This document shows positions 54,801-63,822 of a stretch of 64,000 bases of DNA, one piece after another. The stretch is from CBDCWO01 sp965223405 (GTDB taxonomy: Bacteria; Bacteroidota; Bacteroidia; Chitinophagales; Saprospiraceae): the NCBI GenBank assembly GCA_965223405.1, contig CBDCWO010000006.1:1178001-1242000 (forward strand), in the 5' to 3' direction. Under the pieces are notes generated by a model. It was not told the DNA's origin, did not search any database, and worked only from the letters and a program-made list of their open reading frames with translations. Position numbers and translations under genes: made by a program. Numbering within the stretch: the first letter of the stretch is position 1; every line of letters begins with the position of its first letter.

Positions 54801-55159
54801 ACAAATTGCCTGAGATCCTCCGGAATGGGATGATCCAACCCTTTGCCTACGGTTTGAATTACGGCATACATGCCCAGTGACAATAGTTGTGTATCTGGAA
54901 TATTTATTTCTTTCTGATTGGCTAAATCCGTGGCAACCCTGCGAAACCGGTGAATGGATCGCATAATCTGTTTATCAATTTTCATTTTGTTGCCAACATA
55001 AGCCATGCGAGCAAACAAGGTTGAAAAGTAAAGTCTCTCATGCTTGGTAATTTCCAGAAATACAAATGACTGAAGCTGATATAAAATTCTAACTTTATCA
55101 GGGACAGGCCGATCCGACTGATAGATATTTTTTAACTCCTTAAATATTAACTGGATCAC
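51812..55159 (-). CDS. Dna2-like SF1 helicase with PD-(D/E)XK nuclease domain
   Basis: An 1115-residue nuclease-helicase. The N-terminal half has a PD-(D/E)XK nuclease core: Asp349 in QGRLDLF and Glu362-x-Lys364 in IIELKSG. The C-terminal half is a UPF1/Dna2-like superfamily 1 helicase: Walker A GPPGTGKT (Lys704), Walker B with Asp818-Glu819 in AIVDEASQI, GDHKQLPAVV, VERYQGGARDIVIISL and NVALTRARFHLVIIGN. It should process DNA ends, flaps or stalled forks. Such proteins also occur as defence components, but here the neighbours are housekeeping. It converges on queE and the two overlap by 18 bases. Confidence 0.85.
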   Translation of the reverse strand: MIQLIFKELKNIYQSDRPVPDKVRILYQLQSFVFLEITKHERLYFSTLFARMAYVGNKMKIDKQIMRSIHRFRRVATDLANQKEINIPDTQLLSLGMYAVIQTVGKGLDHPIPEDLRQFVAQLPPGLEKEYEVKSYQPTRRVLVTGMDKEMRMITGYDLNQPADKIQIRFDDTDRNEPYLDNLLSLDNEKLFPISVNLLEVEIDREGIYHPRAFIFEPDFLVDITAIAECFKPYGTEEFLYFIKKFKPRSTSHYILLGNIANYFLDLIVSDLKITFEQAFASVFKLDPLAFALMNDRELKELMAKSKAHFFVLKKVIADDLPKRKINVQEVVLEPSFFSEKFGIQGRLDLFYYSSRQTNIIELKSGKPYMTNTYGLNINHYIQTLLYDLLVKSVYGSVAANNFILYSSQQDRPLRYAPVIRAQQDESLRTRNEIVIIEKRLLSLDPYSTSTWIDTLKVDQFPKITGFSRSDFEQFVKAYQQLNASEKTYFKLFVRFIATEHHIAKTGIQGAEQANGMASLWLNTLDEKESRFEIISHLEIMDIQFSTGDLPVIQFSKTKYTNPLANFRQGDIVVLYPQNASSDAILVNQIYKGTIVSLEANSITIRLRNQQVNRDQFSKEKRWNLERDLIDSSFNTLYRGLFAWANTQPGQRNLLMGIQPPRKPENRVSLKLPEGMTDEQKEVCEKIVAAKDYYLLWGPPGTGKTSVILKNLCGYYLEHTSQKVLLLAYTNRAVDEMCAALESLPGFNTEQYLRIGSRYSTAPDYRDRLLSSKMEKLSTRQELLDLLKQKRIIVSTIASLSGKMELFKILVFDLAIVDEASQILDPGLIGILPRMPKWILIGDHKQLPAVVAQASNHTVVKDELLNQYGIRNLSNSLFERLIQRSIHAGWEWAGGKLTYQGRMHRNIMEFPSQQFYGGSLKVLNNNPGLFKQLTEELQWSIPAGAATLANLLATKRVAYLPTQIDMNDHQKTNIYEAEAVVKVIQTFQNLHAYNNIPKDYYSIGVITPYRAQIALIIDTMRKYDLDPSNYSIDTVERYQGGARDIVIISLCTNQFRQLETMISKSDEGVDRKLNVALTRARFHLVIIGNLEILSQDKNYRDLLNHATRESLFQPN

Positions 55160-55290
55160 AAATCGTAATGGATATTATGCAACAAAATGCAAAATATAGG
55201 TAGTTTTTTTATTTTTGTACCGGAATTTCCGGAATAACGCATCTAGATTACTACTTTTAATTAATATATATAAATATTTTTTAATATACC

Positions 55291-57867
55291 GTGGATAGGA
55301 TCATTCAATTGTTTTGGCTGGGTATAATTGTAATTTTCGGGTGTGTTTCTGAGGAACAGGGCCCTAAGGAAGTACCTCAAACCGGTGCCGCTCGGGCATT
55401 GGATCAATGGTCTTTAGCTCGTACTTATCCCTATGATAAAATATATATGGGAAAGTATCACAAAGCTTTCCAAATAAAAAAAGAAGCTCTGGAAACACGT
55501 GATCAGTCTGCAGTTCTATCCAACTGGGAACCGATGGGCCCGAAGAATATTGGTGGAAGAACCTTATGTTTGGGATTTCATCCGAAAAATCCAAAAATAA
55601 TTTATGCTGGCTCAGCAAGTGGAGGACTTTGGAAAACGGAAACTGGTGGAAAATCTTCCTTAAATAACGGGAATTTGCAGTTTGCCTGGGAGCGAGTTGA
55701 ACTGGGATTTCCGGTATTATCTGTTTCTGCCATAGCGATAAATCCCAAAAACGAAAACGAAATCTACATAGGTACCGGTGAAGTTTATAACAAAGAAATT
55801 GCTATGCCGGGGATATACGATCGCTTTACCAGGGGCACCTATGGAATTGGAATCTTGAAATCTGAAGATGGGGGAAGTACCTGGCGTAAGTCTTTGGATT
55901 GGTCACTCACGGATATGAGGGGAATTCAGGATATTGTAATCAATCCACAAAATCCAAATACCTTATGGGCTGCAACTACGGAAGGGTTGTTTAGATCTTA
56001 TGATGCCGGTCACAGCTGGCAAGTGATTCAAACCATTCCCATGGCAATTGATGTAGAAATAAATCCCGGTGATACCAACATTGTATATGTATCCTACGGC
56101 AGTTATCTCAATCAGGAGACAAGTGGAATATACCGGACTTTGGATGGAGGATGGACTTTTGATCAGTTGACCAACGGCCTGCCAAAAAAATATTCAGGCA
56201 GGGCGGTGATTAAAGCGAGCGAAATAGACCCCACTACTTTATATATCTATGTTTCGAATGCAACCAAAGGATTGGGATTGTATTTATCCACAGATGCCGG
56301 CGATACCTGGACCTTAAAAAATGAGAAAGACATTACGAAATGGCAAGGTTGGTATTCAGCAGATATTGCGATTCATCCGGAAGACCCCAATACGCTGGTC
56401 GTGACCGGAGTTGATGTGTACCGATCTTCCAATCAGGGAAAGACGATTGCTCATACTTCTACTTGGGAAGGATTCCACCGGGGTAAAATTGAAGTTTTGA
56501 AAGAAGAAGGAATCAGATCCTACGTGCACGCAGACATCCACAAGGCATACTATCACCCTCTATTGGATGACGTAGTCTATTTTGCCACCGATGGAGGAAT
56601 ATTTGTTTCCGAAAATGGGGGCATCACGTTTTCAGGTCGAAATGGAGGCTATCAAACCACCCAGTTCTATGCCAATTTTTCCAATTCCACTACCAATCCG
56701 TTTTTTGCTATTGGTGGGATGCAGGATAATGCTACGGCTATCTACGATGGAACCTTTGAATGGATAAAAGTATTGGGTGGTGATGGAATGAGCACGGCCA
56801 TCCATCCCGTAGATGACAACATAATATTTGGATCTTTACAGTTTTTTGGTTTAAACAAATCGATGGATGGTGGTAAATCTTGGAAATATATAAAACCTTC
56901 CGAGTTGGGAAAAGACAAGGTAAGTTTCAACACCCCATACGAAATGACTGCTCTTGATCCCAATGTTCTGTATGCTGGAGGCCAAAGACTTTATATAAGT
57001 GAAGATGGAGGATATACCTGGAGAGCTACTAGTAACGAAAATGTCAATGGTAAAAGTTCCATTATCAATATCGCAGTCGCTCCTTCGGATCCCACACTTA
57101 TTTATCTAAGTACTTCTCCCGCTGAAGACACTTCTCCAAAAGTCTTAAAAAGCTCCGGTGGAGAGAATTGGACGACGATGGAGGGCCTTCCAAACCGACT
57201 GGCCATGGATATCGCAGTTCATCCGGAAGATTCTCGCATTGTTTACATCGTATTTTCAGGGTACAACACACAGCACGTCTACAAAACACTGGATGGAGGC
57301 CTCTCATGGGACCCTATTGACACTGGATTACCGGATGTCCCGGCCAATACAGTATTTTTGGATCCTTTAGAGCCTAACCATGTTTATATTGGCACCGACT
57401 TGGGTGTTTACCTCTCTCTGGACGGTGGCTCTTCCTGGACCGATTACAATCAAGGATTACCAGAAGCTATCATGGCTATGCACCTAAGTATTTCCCCTTC
57501 CAATCGAAAACTGCGAATTGCTACTCATGGCAGTGGCGTTTATCAATCCGATCTGGCCTTAGAAACCGTGGGAACCAAACAACTGGCTAATCACCTGATC
57601 GAGCTCAGACAAAATTATCCCAATCCGGTAACCGATGTAACTACATTCGAGTTTACCGTAAAAAATCCAGCTAAAGTAAACTTGACTTTAATCAATGGAC
57701 TGGGTCAAACTGTCAAATCCCTATTGACAAATACCCCGGTTACCAATGAATATCGAGTTACACAGAATCTGACTGAACTTGCTTCCGGCCAATATTGGTA
57801 TGTATTAGAAGGATTTACCTCGGGGAATCAAAGATTTAGAAAGACTTTGCCTTTGGTAAAGCAGTAA
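55291..57867 (+). CDS. BNR/sortilin-like repeat protein with type IX secretion sorting domain
   Basis: An 858-residue exported protein with about ten Asp-box/BNR repeats (KSEDGGSTW, RTLDGGWTF, LSTDAGDTW, KSMDGGKSW, ISEDGGYTW, KTLDGGLSW, LSLDGGSSW). A C-terminal T9SS type A sorting domain spans about residues 780-858 (LRQNYPNPVTD, ending KTLPLVKQ). It should cross the outer membrane via the Por/type IX system. The N-terminus also has a lipobox-like FGC (Cys18), an odd companion to a type IX tail. Start is GTG 55291. It belongs to the same family as the protein at 1847, which lacks the sorting domain. Catalytic activity is not evident. Confidence 0.8.
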   Translation: MDRIIQLFWLGIIVIFGCVSEEQGPKEVPQTGAARALDQWSLARTYPYDKIYMGKYHKAFQIKKEALETRDQSAVLSNWEPMGPKNIGGRTLCLGFHPKNPKIIYAGSASGGLWKTETGGKSSLNNGNLQFAWERVELGFPVLSVSAIAINPKNENEIYIGTGEVYNKEIAMPGIYDRFTRGTYGIGILKSEDGGSTWRKSLDWSLTDMRGIQDIVINPQNPNTLWAATTEGLFRSYDAGHSWQVIQTIPMAIDVEINPGDTNIVYVSYGSYLNQETSGIYRTLDGGWTFDQLTNGLPKKYSGRAVIKASEIDPTTLYIYVSNATKGLGLYLSTDAGDTWTLKNEKDITKWQGWYSADIAIHPEDPNTLVVTGVDVYRSSNQGKTIAHTSTWEGFHRGKIEVLKEEGIRSYVHADIHKAYYHPLLDDVVYFATDGGIFVSENGGITFSGRNGGYQTTQFYANFSNSTTNPFFAIGGMQDNATAIYDGTFEWIKVLGGDGMSTAIHPVDDNIIFGSLQFFGLNKSMDGGKSWKYIKPSELGKDKVSFNTPYEMTALDPNVLYAGGQRLYISEDGGYTWRATSNENVNGKSSIINIAVAPSDPTLIYLSTSPAEDTSPKVLKSSGGENWTTMEGLPNRLAMDIAVHPEDSRIVYIVFSGYNTQHVYKTLDGGLSWDPIDTGLPDVPANTVFLDPLEPNHVYIGTDLGVYLSLDGGSSWTDYNQGLPEAIMAMHLSISPSNRKLRIATHGSGVYQSDLALETVGTKQLANHLIELRQNYPNPVTDVTTFEFTVKNPAKVNLTLINGLGQTVKSLLTNTPVTNEYRVTQNLTELASGQYWYVLEGFTSGNQRFRKTLPLVKQ

Positions 57868-57873
57868 TTATTT

Positions 57874-57893
57874 AATTCAAGTTGCGATGTATC
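57874..57893 (+). repeat. Second shared motif (AATTCAAGTTGCGATGTATC)
   Basis: Near-identical to the minus-strand motif at 39308-39327 (18 of 20 positions) and similar to 39103-39120. It lies 6 bases after the stop of the T9SS protein gene. Confidence 0.55.
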
Positions 57894-57994
57894 AGGAAGG
57901 TCTTATGACATTGACCGGAGGTTTCAACTTACTAAAATCCTTTTTATACCAACTTACACCTTATTTAGATCACTCCTGCTTTTGCGTAAGGAAT

Positions 57995-58036
57995 AATCCC
58001 AGGAGTCTCTCCGTGAACTGGGATTTTGTTCTTTTT
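57995..58036 (+). terminator. Terminator-like hairpin after the T9SS protein gene
   Basis: Perfect 8-bp stem AATCCCAG (57995-58002) with CTGGGATT (58018-58025), 15-base loop, followed by TTGTTCTTTTT. About 130 bases after the stop, so it could instead be part of the repeat block. Confidence 0.5.
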
Positions 58037-58062
58037 GGAGACATTCGTTTGGAGCGGTTTAA

Positions 58063-58079
58063 TGACCCCAGCGGGGTCA
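58063..58079 (+). repeat. Hairpin repeat unit 4
   Basis: Palindrome TGACCCCAGCGGGGTCA (58063-58079), same core as unit 5, followed by ATATACGTTAG, a degenerate tail. Confidence 0.65.
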
Positions 58080-58111
58080 ATATACGTTAGGTACAATGGG
58101 AGCACCGGGGC

Positions 58112-58134
58112 CGACCCCAGCGGGGTCGAATTAG
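58112..58134 (+). repeat. Hairpin/AATTAG repeat unit 5
   Basis: Palindrome CGACCCCAGCGGGGTCG (58112-58128) directly followed by AATTAG (58129-58134). Confidence 0.7.
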
Positions 58135-58293
58135 TGACTAGCGGACAACTAGTTATTATTCCGAATCCTCGAAAATCTCGGGGTTTTCAAACAATATTTC
58201 TTATTCGAAAAATATGCAACAGATCCGAGTATGGTTTTGCAAGCAAATTTCAGGATGACATGCATTTTTTGTTTTTTGCCTGTGGTTAATTAT

Positions 58294-59361
58294 TTATTCC
58301 GGATAATAATCCCATTTCCAGTTAATTTTGGATTGTCTCTCATCCAGGCTCAGTACCGAAGCAGTCACCCGGATCGTATCCTGAATCCAGGAAAACTCTA
58401 AAACTCCAAAATTCTTACCGGGATACAAGGGGCTTACCCGATAAGGATTGGGTTCATCACCGGGATTTTCAAAGGAATGGGTCAGACCACTTGAGGTAAT
58501 CTCATAGATTGGATACATCAGACTGTCTAACTCGAATTTTGATACTTCAGCAAGATGCCTGTCACCTGAAATAATAATAACCGGAACCTTTACATAGGTT
58601 TGTATTATATCAAAAAGGCGCATTCTTTCCTGAGGGAAATTGGCCCATTTTTCAAAAGGGTGCTGGTCCGGAATGACCTGGATCCCACTTCCTATTAGGA
58701 TAAAATCAGCTAGTGAGTCCTGTATTTCATGCTCCAGCCATTTCCATTGCTTTTCTCCTAAAATACTACCTGTTAGATTGGGCTGATATCGCTGTGCTCC
58801 GGCACTCCCAGGCTTTAATTGATCACGGAAATAACGACAATCCAACAAGATCACTTTGATAAAATGTTCATCGCTGGATAAGCGATAACTTTGGTAGACT
58901 CCGGTGTGTGTCCATACTTCATTTTCCGCATCTATGTCTAAAAATGACAGCAGTAGCTCCCTACTTTTCTCTTTGGCCGGATAGGTTTTGTCGCCGTCAT
59001 TTACACCGAAATCATGATCATCCCATATCCCTAACACGGGAATTTTTTGCGTAAAAGAATAGTAGTTTGGATTTCGCTTTTGCGTGCTGTATATAGCGGC
59101 CATTTGCGTCATGTCTTCAGTATCGGCATACACCATATCGCCCAACCAAATCCACAAATCCGGATTTACAGAAGCTATATATTGCCAGTACGATTGATCC
59201 TGGTTTGTTTTATTACACGATCCAAAAGCGATCTTGGCAACTGGTCCAATCGGTGGTTTTGGATTTTTGCCGGTATTTTGGTGACCCTGAACACTACATA
59301 AACTAAAGGCAAAAAAGCCAAAAGAGAAAAGCAGAATATTAAAGGTGTTTTGAACTTTCAT
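58294..59361 (-). CDS. PhoD-like alkaline phosphatase/phosphodiesterase
   Basis: A 355-residue exported metallophosphatase. The signal peptide runs to about residue 26 (LCSVQG). PhoD-type motifs follow: AFGSCN, WLGDMVYAD, WDDHDFGVND, the helix before LDCRYFRDQ, IGSGIQ and ISGDRHLAE. Asp, Asn and His in these motifs bind the metals. It should hydrolyse phosphodiesters or phosphomonoesters outside the cytoplasm. The frame is open to 59376, but starting at ATG 59361 removes a short MNWRD stub and gives the normal signal peptide. Confidence 0.85.
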   Translation of the reverse strand: MKVQNTFNILLFSFGFFAFSLCSVQGHQNTGKNPKPPIGPVAKIAFGSCNKTNQDQSYWQYIASVNPDLWIWLGDMVYADTEDMTQMAAIYSTQKRNPNYYSFTQKIPVLGIWDDHDFGVNDGDKTYPAKEKSRELLLSFLDIDAENEVWTHTGVYQSYRLSSDEHFIKVILLDCRYFRDQLKPGSAGAQRYQPNLTGSILGEKQWKWLEHEIQDSLADFILIGSGIQVIPDQHPFEKWANFPQERMRLFDIIQTYVKVPVIIISGDRHLAEVSKFELDSLMYPIYEITSSGLTHSFENPGDEPNPYRVSPLYPGKNFGVLEFSWIQDTIRVTASVLSLDERQSKINWKWDYYPE

Positions 59362-59518
59362 ATCTCTCCAATTCACAAGTGGTAAACCGCTGAAATAGAT
59401 CCCAAATTACAATTTTCATAGGTACTGCTGCCCATGAAGCGAAGATTTGTTCCGGATTTGATCCTACTGATCGACATTAAAATTTTAATAATTCATAAAT
59501 TTTCTGTTCATTTAAAGC

Positions 59519-60433
59519 ATGGAACTAGATGCTATCAGGATCAATTTCAGTGAGGACCAACTCCTTCTGATGAACATTTGTCTGGCTTTTTTAATGTTTG
59601 GTGTTGCTCTTGACATGACAACCGATGATTTCAAACGGATCATCAAATATCCGCGCTCGGCTATTGTCGGCCTTACTTCCCAATTAATATTACTTCCTAT
59701 ATTGACTATTATTTTAATTCATCTGATGGGTCCGGCGCCAAGCATTGCTTTGGGCATGATGCTGGTAGCTGTATGTCCCGGAGGTAATATTTCAAATTTT
59801 GCTACCCATTATGGCGGCGGAAATGCTGCTTTGTCCATTACACTCACCTCAATTATTACCCTCTCTTCATTTTTCATTACTCCGTTTAGTTTTCATGGAT
59901 GGGCTAGTTTTCTACCTCAAGTCCAACCATTGCTGGCTGAAATTCAAGTGGATCTCTGGTCTATGGTCAAAATAATCTTTCAACTGATTATGGTGCCTTT
60001 ATTCATAGGTATGGCCCTAAACCGGTATCAGCCTCAATTTACGCTTAAAATCCGCAAATGGGTAAAGAGGCTATCCATCCTGATTTTTGCCGGTTTTATA
60101 GTGGGCGCACTGCTGGGAAACATTGAAGAAATTAAGAACTACCTGCACATTGTCCTACTTTTAGTGTTTTTCCACAATACCCTGGCCTTACTTCAGGGTT
60201 ATTATTTTGCCAAACTGAATAAACTTCCGGAGGCAGATGCTCGCGCCATCTCCCTTGAGACTGGAGTTCAAAATGGAGGTCTTGCGCTAATCCTTATTTT
60301 TAACTTCTTCCCTGAACTGGGAGGAATGATTTTAGTTGCGGCATGGTGGGGCGTGTACGATCTAATTTCCAGTTTTATCTTAGCTACCTTTTGGGCATCT
60401 CGAAAACCTGAAGCGCCGGCGGTTGCCTCATGA
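59519..60433 (+). CDS. Bile acid:sodium symporter (BASS) family transporter
   Basis: A 304-residue protein with about nine to ten TM helices. The family motif CPGGNISNFATHYGGGN (about residues 87-103) and LETGVQNGGLALILIF (about 243-258) are the paired sodium/substrate-binding crossover regions of BASS transporters. In bacteria these import organic anions, such as keto acids or steroids; the substrate is unknown here. Monocistronic between the PhoD gene (divergent) and a long intergenic stretch. Confidence 0.85.
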   Translation: MELDAIRINFSEDQLLLMNICLAFLMFGVALDMTTDDFKRIIKYPRSAIVGLTSQLILLPILTIILIHLMGPAPSIALGMMLVAVCPGGNISNFATHYGGGNAALSITLTSIITLSSFFITPFSFHGWASFLPQVQPLLAEIQVDLWSMVKIIFQLIMVPLFIGMALNRYQPQFTLKIRKWVKRLSILIFAGFIVGALLGNIEEIKNYLHIVLLLVFFHNTLALLQGYYFAKLNKLPEADARAISLETGVQNGGLALILIFNFFPELGGMILVAAWWGVYDLISSFILATFWASRKPEAPAVAS

Positions 60434-61089
60434 CTCCAAATTTAATTTCTTACCATGGTATTCCTTAACCTTGGCTCAGCAGCACAGGTCATCAGGAAAA
60501 TAGGAAACGTGACTTTTTTTATTCAAAGTTCTGTATTTAGAAGTTTTGAGTTTTGACACTAAAATAACCAATACCTTGTAGTTAAGTTATGGTAATAAAT
60601 CGTTAATTTCCCATCAACATATCAGGCTGATAAACAGATATTTATACTTAATTTTTATAAAAATCAGCAAACCCTTTTTTAGTCTTTGTTTGAGGAGATA
60701 TGAAGCAAAATTGTGGAATGGATCTATCCCCAAGAACTAAGCTATCAGCATAGCTTCTATCTATTTACAAAACCAAAAATATTCAAAGTATTACCCAGGA
60801 ATAGCGGAGAGCAAAATAGAACACCGATAGCCTAAATCATAGTGAATTGTCGCGAATCCTCGTGAAACTCAGGCTTTACATAATCTCTTGTAGGCAAGAC
60901 ATTAAATAAATAGGAATTTTTGACAAAAAGTAATATCGTTTTTAACAAACTCCAAAATCAGTCATCATCCTCTTAACACTTTCATAACAAATTTCCCTAT
61001 TTTCCGTGACGAAGTCTCTGATTTTTCGTCAAATGAACATTAAGCAAAAAAATTATCACCGAAATTCAAAAAACGAAATAAAGTAAATC
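60434..61089. other. 656-base intergenic region with one perfect hairpin
   Basis: No credible coding frame. A perfect 7-bp hairpin with a 4-base loop (AAGCTAT 60739-60745, ATAGCTT 60750-60756) lies in the middle, without a T-run. The length and lack of frames make this the best place in the window for an undetected small RNA or a long regulatory leader of the OmpA gene. Confidence 0.35.
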
Positions 61090-62358
61090 ATGAGTATTAA
61101 TGTATTTGATCTCGTAAAGGATGTGGTTTCCGACTCTGTAGTCGATCAGTTGGGATCCTTTTTAGGCGAAGAAAAATCCTACACCAATAAAGCGATTGGC
61201 GCCATCACTCCCACCCTGTTAGGCTCTCTTTTTGACAAAGGATCCACACAGTCCGGAGCAGCCAGAGTTTTGGACTTTTTCAACACCAACCAGATTGATG
61301 GCAGCCTCATCGATAATCTGAGTGGGCTCTTTGACGGAGGCAATCAAACCGACAATCTGATGAACCGTGGCTCTTCAACTCTGAAGTTTTTGATAGGAGA
61401 CCAATTGGCATCAGTAGTCGATTTAATATCAAACTTTAGCGGGCTTAAAACCAAATCATCCAGTTCCCTGCTCAAGATGATTGCGCCTTTAATCATGGGA
61501 GTAGTAAGCAGATACATCAAAAAAAATGGTTTAAACTCTTTGGAGCTCAAAGATTGGTTTGGGAGTCAGGCAAGTAATGTCAAAAAATCACTCCCGGGTG
61601 GAATCGAAAGTATTTTAGGTTTGCGGGGACTGGACAGACTAATTGCTAACTTTAGCGAAGATGACGAAAAAGGTCCCTCTCCTAATGGAGAAAAAGTTTC
61701 TTCCCAAAGTGGAGGATTCAATATTTGGCCCTGGATTGTAGGATTATTGATTTTAGTCGGACTATTTTATTTCTTGCGTAAAGGATGCGCCGGTGAAGAG
61801 GCTGCGGATGTGGTAGATACGGCAACAGAGAAAATTGAAGATGCCGCCAGCCAAGCAATTAACGGAAGTAAAGAGATATTGGATGATGCCAGTGATGCGG
61901 TCAAAGAGGTAATCTCATCTATTCAGCTACCTAGTGGAACAGAACTGAAGGTTAAAGCCGGACGATTTACAGATAAAATAGTCAAATTTCTTTCCGGAGG
62001 TGATGGTGATACCGACACCCCTTTTATTGTCGAAGATTTGAAATTTGAAACCGGATCGGATCGAATGGTTGAAACTTCCCTGGAACAACTCGACCATTTG
62101 GCAAAAGTTATGGATGCCTACCCGGATGTTGAAATCAGAATTGAAGGTCACACGGACAATTCCGGCAATGCCACTCAGAATTTAACCCTCTCAAAAAATA
62201 GAACCAAATCCGTAAAAGCTTATCTGGTAGGTAAAGGGGTTAAGGCTGCAAGGATTGAAACTACCGGGTTTGGTGATACCCGGCCCATCGCCACCAATGA
62301 TACCGAATTAGGAAAAGCCAAAAACAGAAGAGTAGAAGTCTACGTCACTAAGTTGTAA
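61090..62358 (+). CDS. DUF937-TM-OmpA fusion protein
   Basis: A 422-residue protein: an N-terminal DUF937 helical domain (about 1-190, LGSFLGEEKSYTNKAIGAITP, with APLIMGVVSRYIKK), one TM helix at about 213-231 (WPWIVGLLILVGLFYFLRK), an acidic helical linker, and a C-terminal OmpA peptidoglycan-binding domain (LKFETGSDRM, RIEGHTDNSGN, LSKNRTKSVKAYLVGKGV, NRRVEVYV). It has no N-terminal signal peptide, so it probably spans the inner membrane with the DUF937 domain inside and OmpA binding the cell wall outside. A terminator follows at 62390. Confidence 0.85.
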   Translation: MSINVFDLVKDVVSDSVVDQLGSFLGEEKSYTNKAIGAITPTLLGSLFDKGSTQSGAARVLDFFNTNQIDGSLIDNLSGLFDGGNQTDNLMNRGSSTLKFLIGDQLASVVDLISNFSGLKTKSSSSLLKMIAPLIMGVVSRYIKKNGLNSLELKDWFGSQASNVKKSLPGGIESILGLRGLDRLIANFSEDDEKGPSPNGEKVSSQSGGFNIWPWIVGLLILVGLFYFLRKGCAGEEAADVVDTATEKIEDAASQAINGSKEILDDASDAVKEVISSIQLPSGTELKVKAGRFTDKIVKFLSGGDGDTDTPFIVEDLKFETGSDRMVETSLEQLDHLAKVMDAYPDVEIRIEGHTDNSGNATQNLTLSKNRTKSVKAYLVGKGVKAARIETTGFGDTRPIATNDTELGKAKNRRVEVYVTKL

Positions 62359-62389
62359 TTAAGATTTTTTTGGAGTAAATCCGTTGAAT

Positions 62390-62425
62390 AAGAGACTGTC
62401 TTATCATGAGTCAGTCTCTTTTTTA
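62390..62425 (+). terminator. Terminator of the DUF937-OmpA gene, overlapping the convergent permease stop
   Basis: A 9-bp stem (A-AGAGACTG from 62390 with CAGTCTCT-T to 62420), 13-base loop, then TTTTTT. The stem overlaps the last codons of the APC permease gene on the other strand. Confidence 0.75.
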
Positions 62426-63729
62426 TTTTCGCTCCGCTGGAAAAACCAATATATCGGCACTCCAATTCCCAAGATAATCAAGGCTGCCACCGCCTGTACC
62501 GGTTTCTGTGCCACGGTATTGTAGACAAACCAGGTGGAAATGATAATAAACACCAACGGTGTAACCGGATACCAAGAAGTTTTGTAAGGCCGCTGAACTT
62601 CCCTGCGACTATATCTAAAAATAATCACGCTAATGGCTCCCAGAATAAGAAATATCCAGTCCATAAAGACGACATAGGTAATCAGGTTTTCGAAAGTACC
62701 CCAAAACAATACCAGGACAATCGCCCAGACAGATTGGATCATAATGGCGAAAACCGGTGTTTTATACCGTGGATGCAGATAAGCTAATCGCTTAAAAAAA
62801 ACTTTATCCCTGGCCATGGCAAAATATACTCTTGGAGCGGTAAGTGTATAAATTCCAATACTCCCAAAAACCGAAATTACAATGAGGATGGCTACCAGAT
62901 TGGCCCCAAAAGAATACACCTGCTGTACCGAATCTGCAGCTACTGCTGAAGAAGTAGACATATCAGCCAAAGGCATCAGAAACATATAAGCCATATTCGT
63001 CAATACATAGGCAACAATCACAATTAACGAACCGAACACCATCGCCCGGGGCACACTATATTGGACATTTCTAGCCTCCCCTGCTAAGAAACTGGCATGG
63101 TACCAGCCTCCATAGGACCAGAGTACCCCGATCAAAGCAACTCCAAAAGCACTGGTGGAGAATGTACCCGGATCAAATTGAAGCGAAGTAAAAAAACTGC
63201 CTTTTTCAGGTCCGAGAAACAAGGCAATTAATACTATGGCCAATATTCCCAGTAATTTCAGACCGGTAAACAGATTGGAAAAATACTCACCAATCTTTAC
63301 ACCAAAAATATTTACGATTGTCAACAAGACAATTGTACTGATGCCGACAATCGGAATCATCCCGTCCGGGATCGGGATCAGGAAGTCTAAAAACCGTGCA
63401 AATGCTAAACTTAGGGCTGCAATGGCCCCCGATGTAATCACCATTAGGATTACCCATCCATATAGAAAGGAGGTTAACTTTCCATACGCTTCCTTCAAAT
63501 AGACATACACTCCACCTGCATGGGGGAACAATCCTCCCAGCTCGGCATATGTTAAAGCACCGGTCAGAGAAATAATCCCACCCAATAACCATACTCCAAT
63601 GATCAAAAAGGAATTGTTTAATTCGGCCGCAATGGATGAGGGTGTAATGAAAATACCGGACCCAATACAAGAACCAACCGCAACCATCGTCAATCCGTAA
63701 AGCGTAAGTTCTTTTTTTAGCTCAGTCAT
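62404..63729 (-). CDS. APC-family amino acid permease
   Basis: A 441-residue transporter with about twelve TM helices. The first helix has GSCIGSGIFITPSSIA, the unwound substrate-binding motif of the amino acid-polyamine-organocation superfamily, and TYAELGGLFPHAGGVYVYLKEAYG follows. By layout it is closest to LAT-like exchangers. The amino acid cannot be told from sequence. Transcribed divergently from the retropepsin-like gene at the right edge. Confidence 0.85.
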   Translation of the reverse strand: MTELKKELTLYGLTMVAVGSCIGSGIFITPSSIAAELNNSFLIIGVWLLGGIISLTGALTYAELGGLFPHAGGVYVYLKEAYGKLTSFLYGWVILMVITSGAIAALSLAFARFLDFLIPIPDGMIPIVGISTIVLLTIVNIFGVKIGEYFSNLFTGLKLLGILAIVLIALFLGPEKGSFFTSLQFDPGTFSTSAFGVALIGVLWSYGGWYHASFLAGEARNVQYSVPRAMVFGSLIVIVAYVLTNMAYMFLMPLADMSTSSAVAADSVQQVYSFGANLVAILIVISVFGSIGIYTLTAPRVYFAMARDKVFFKRLAYLHPRYKTPVFAIMIQSVWAIVLVLFWGTFENLITYVVFMDWIFLILGAISVIIFRYSRREVQRPYKTSWYPVTPLVFIIISTWFVYNTVAQKPVQAVAALIILGIGVPIYWFFQRSENKKETDS

Positions 63730-63822
63730 AAAGTGATCAAATTATCCTTAAATACGTTAAATATTAAAAGTAATCTTTTATCTTATTTATCAAGGAAACA
63801 TTTTGACTGTAATATTACATCG

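Larger units (their letters stand above)
57868..58293. other. Intergenic region with terminator-like hairpin and repeats
   Basis: 426 bases. Contains the second shared motif (57874-57893), a terminator-like hairpin (57995-58036) and two hairpin/AATTAG-type units (58063 and 58112). Two overlapping open frames cross it but run through the repeats and look non-coding. Confidence 0.5.

Noticed and set aside
51812..55159. Dna2-like nuclease-helicase as a defence gene
   Set aside because: Its neighbours are queE and a T9SS protein and it has no partner genes; a repair role is simpler.
57887..58289. Two overlapping plus-strand frames after the T9SS gene
   Set aside because: They run through the hairpin repeats, which occur elsewhere in non-coding sequence.
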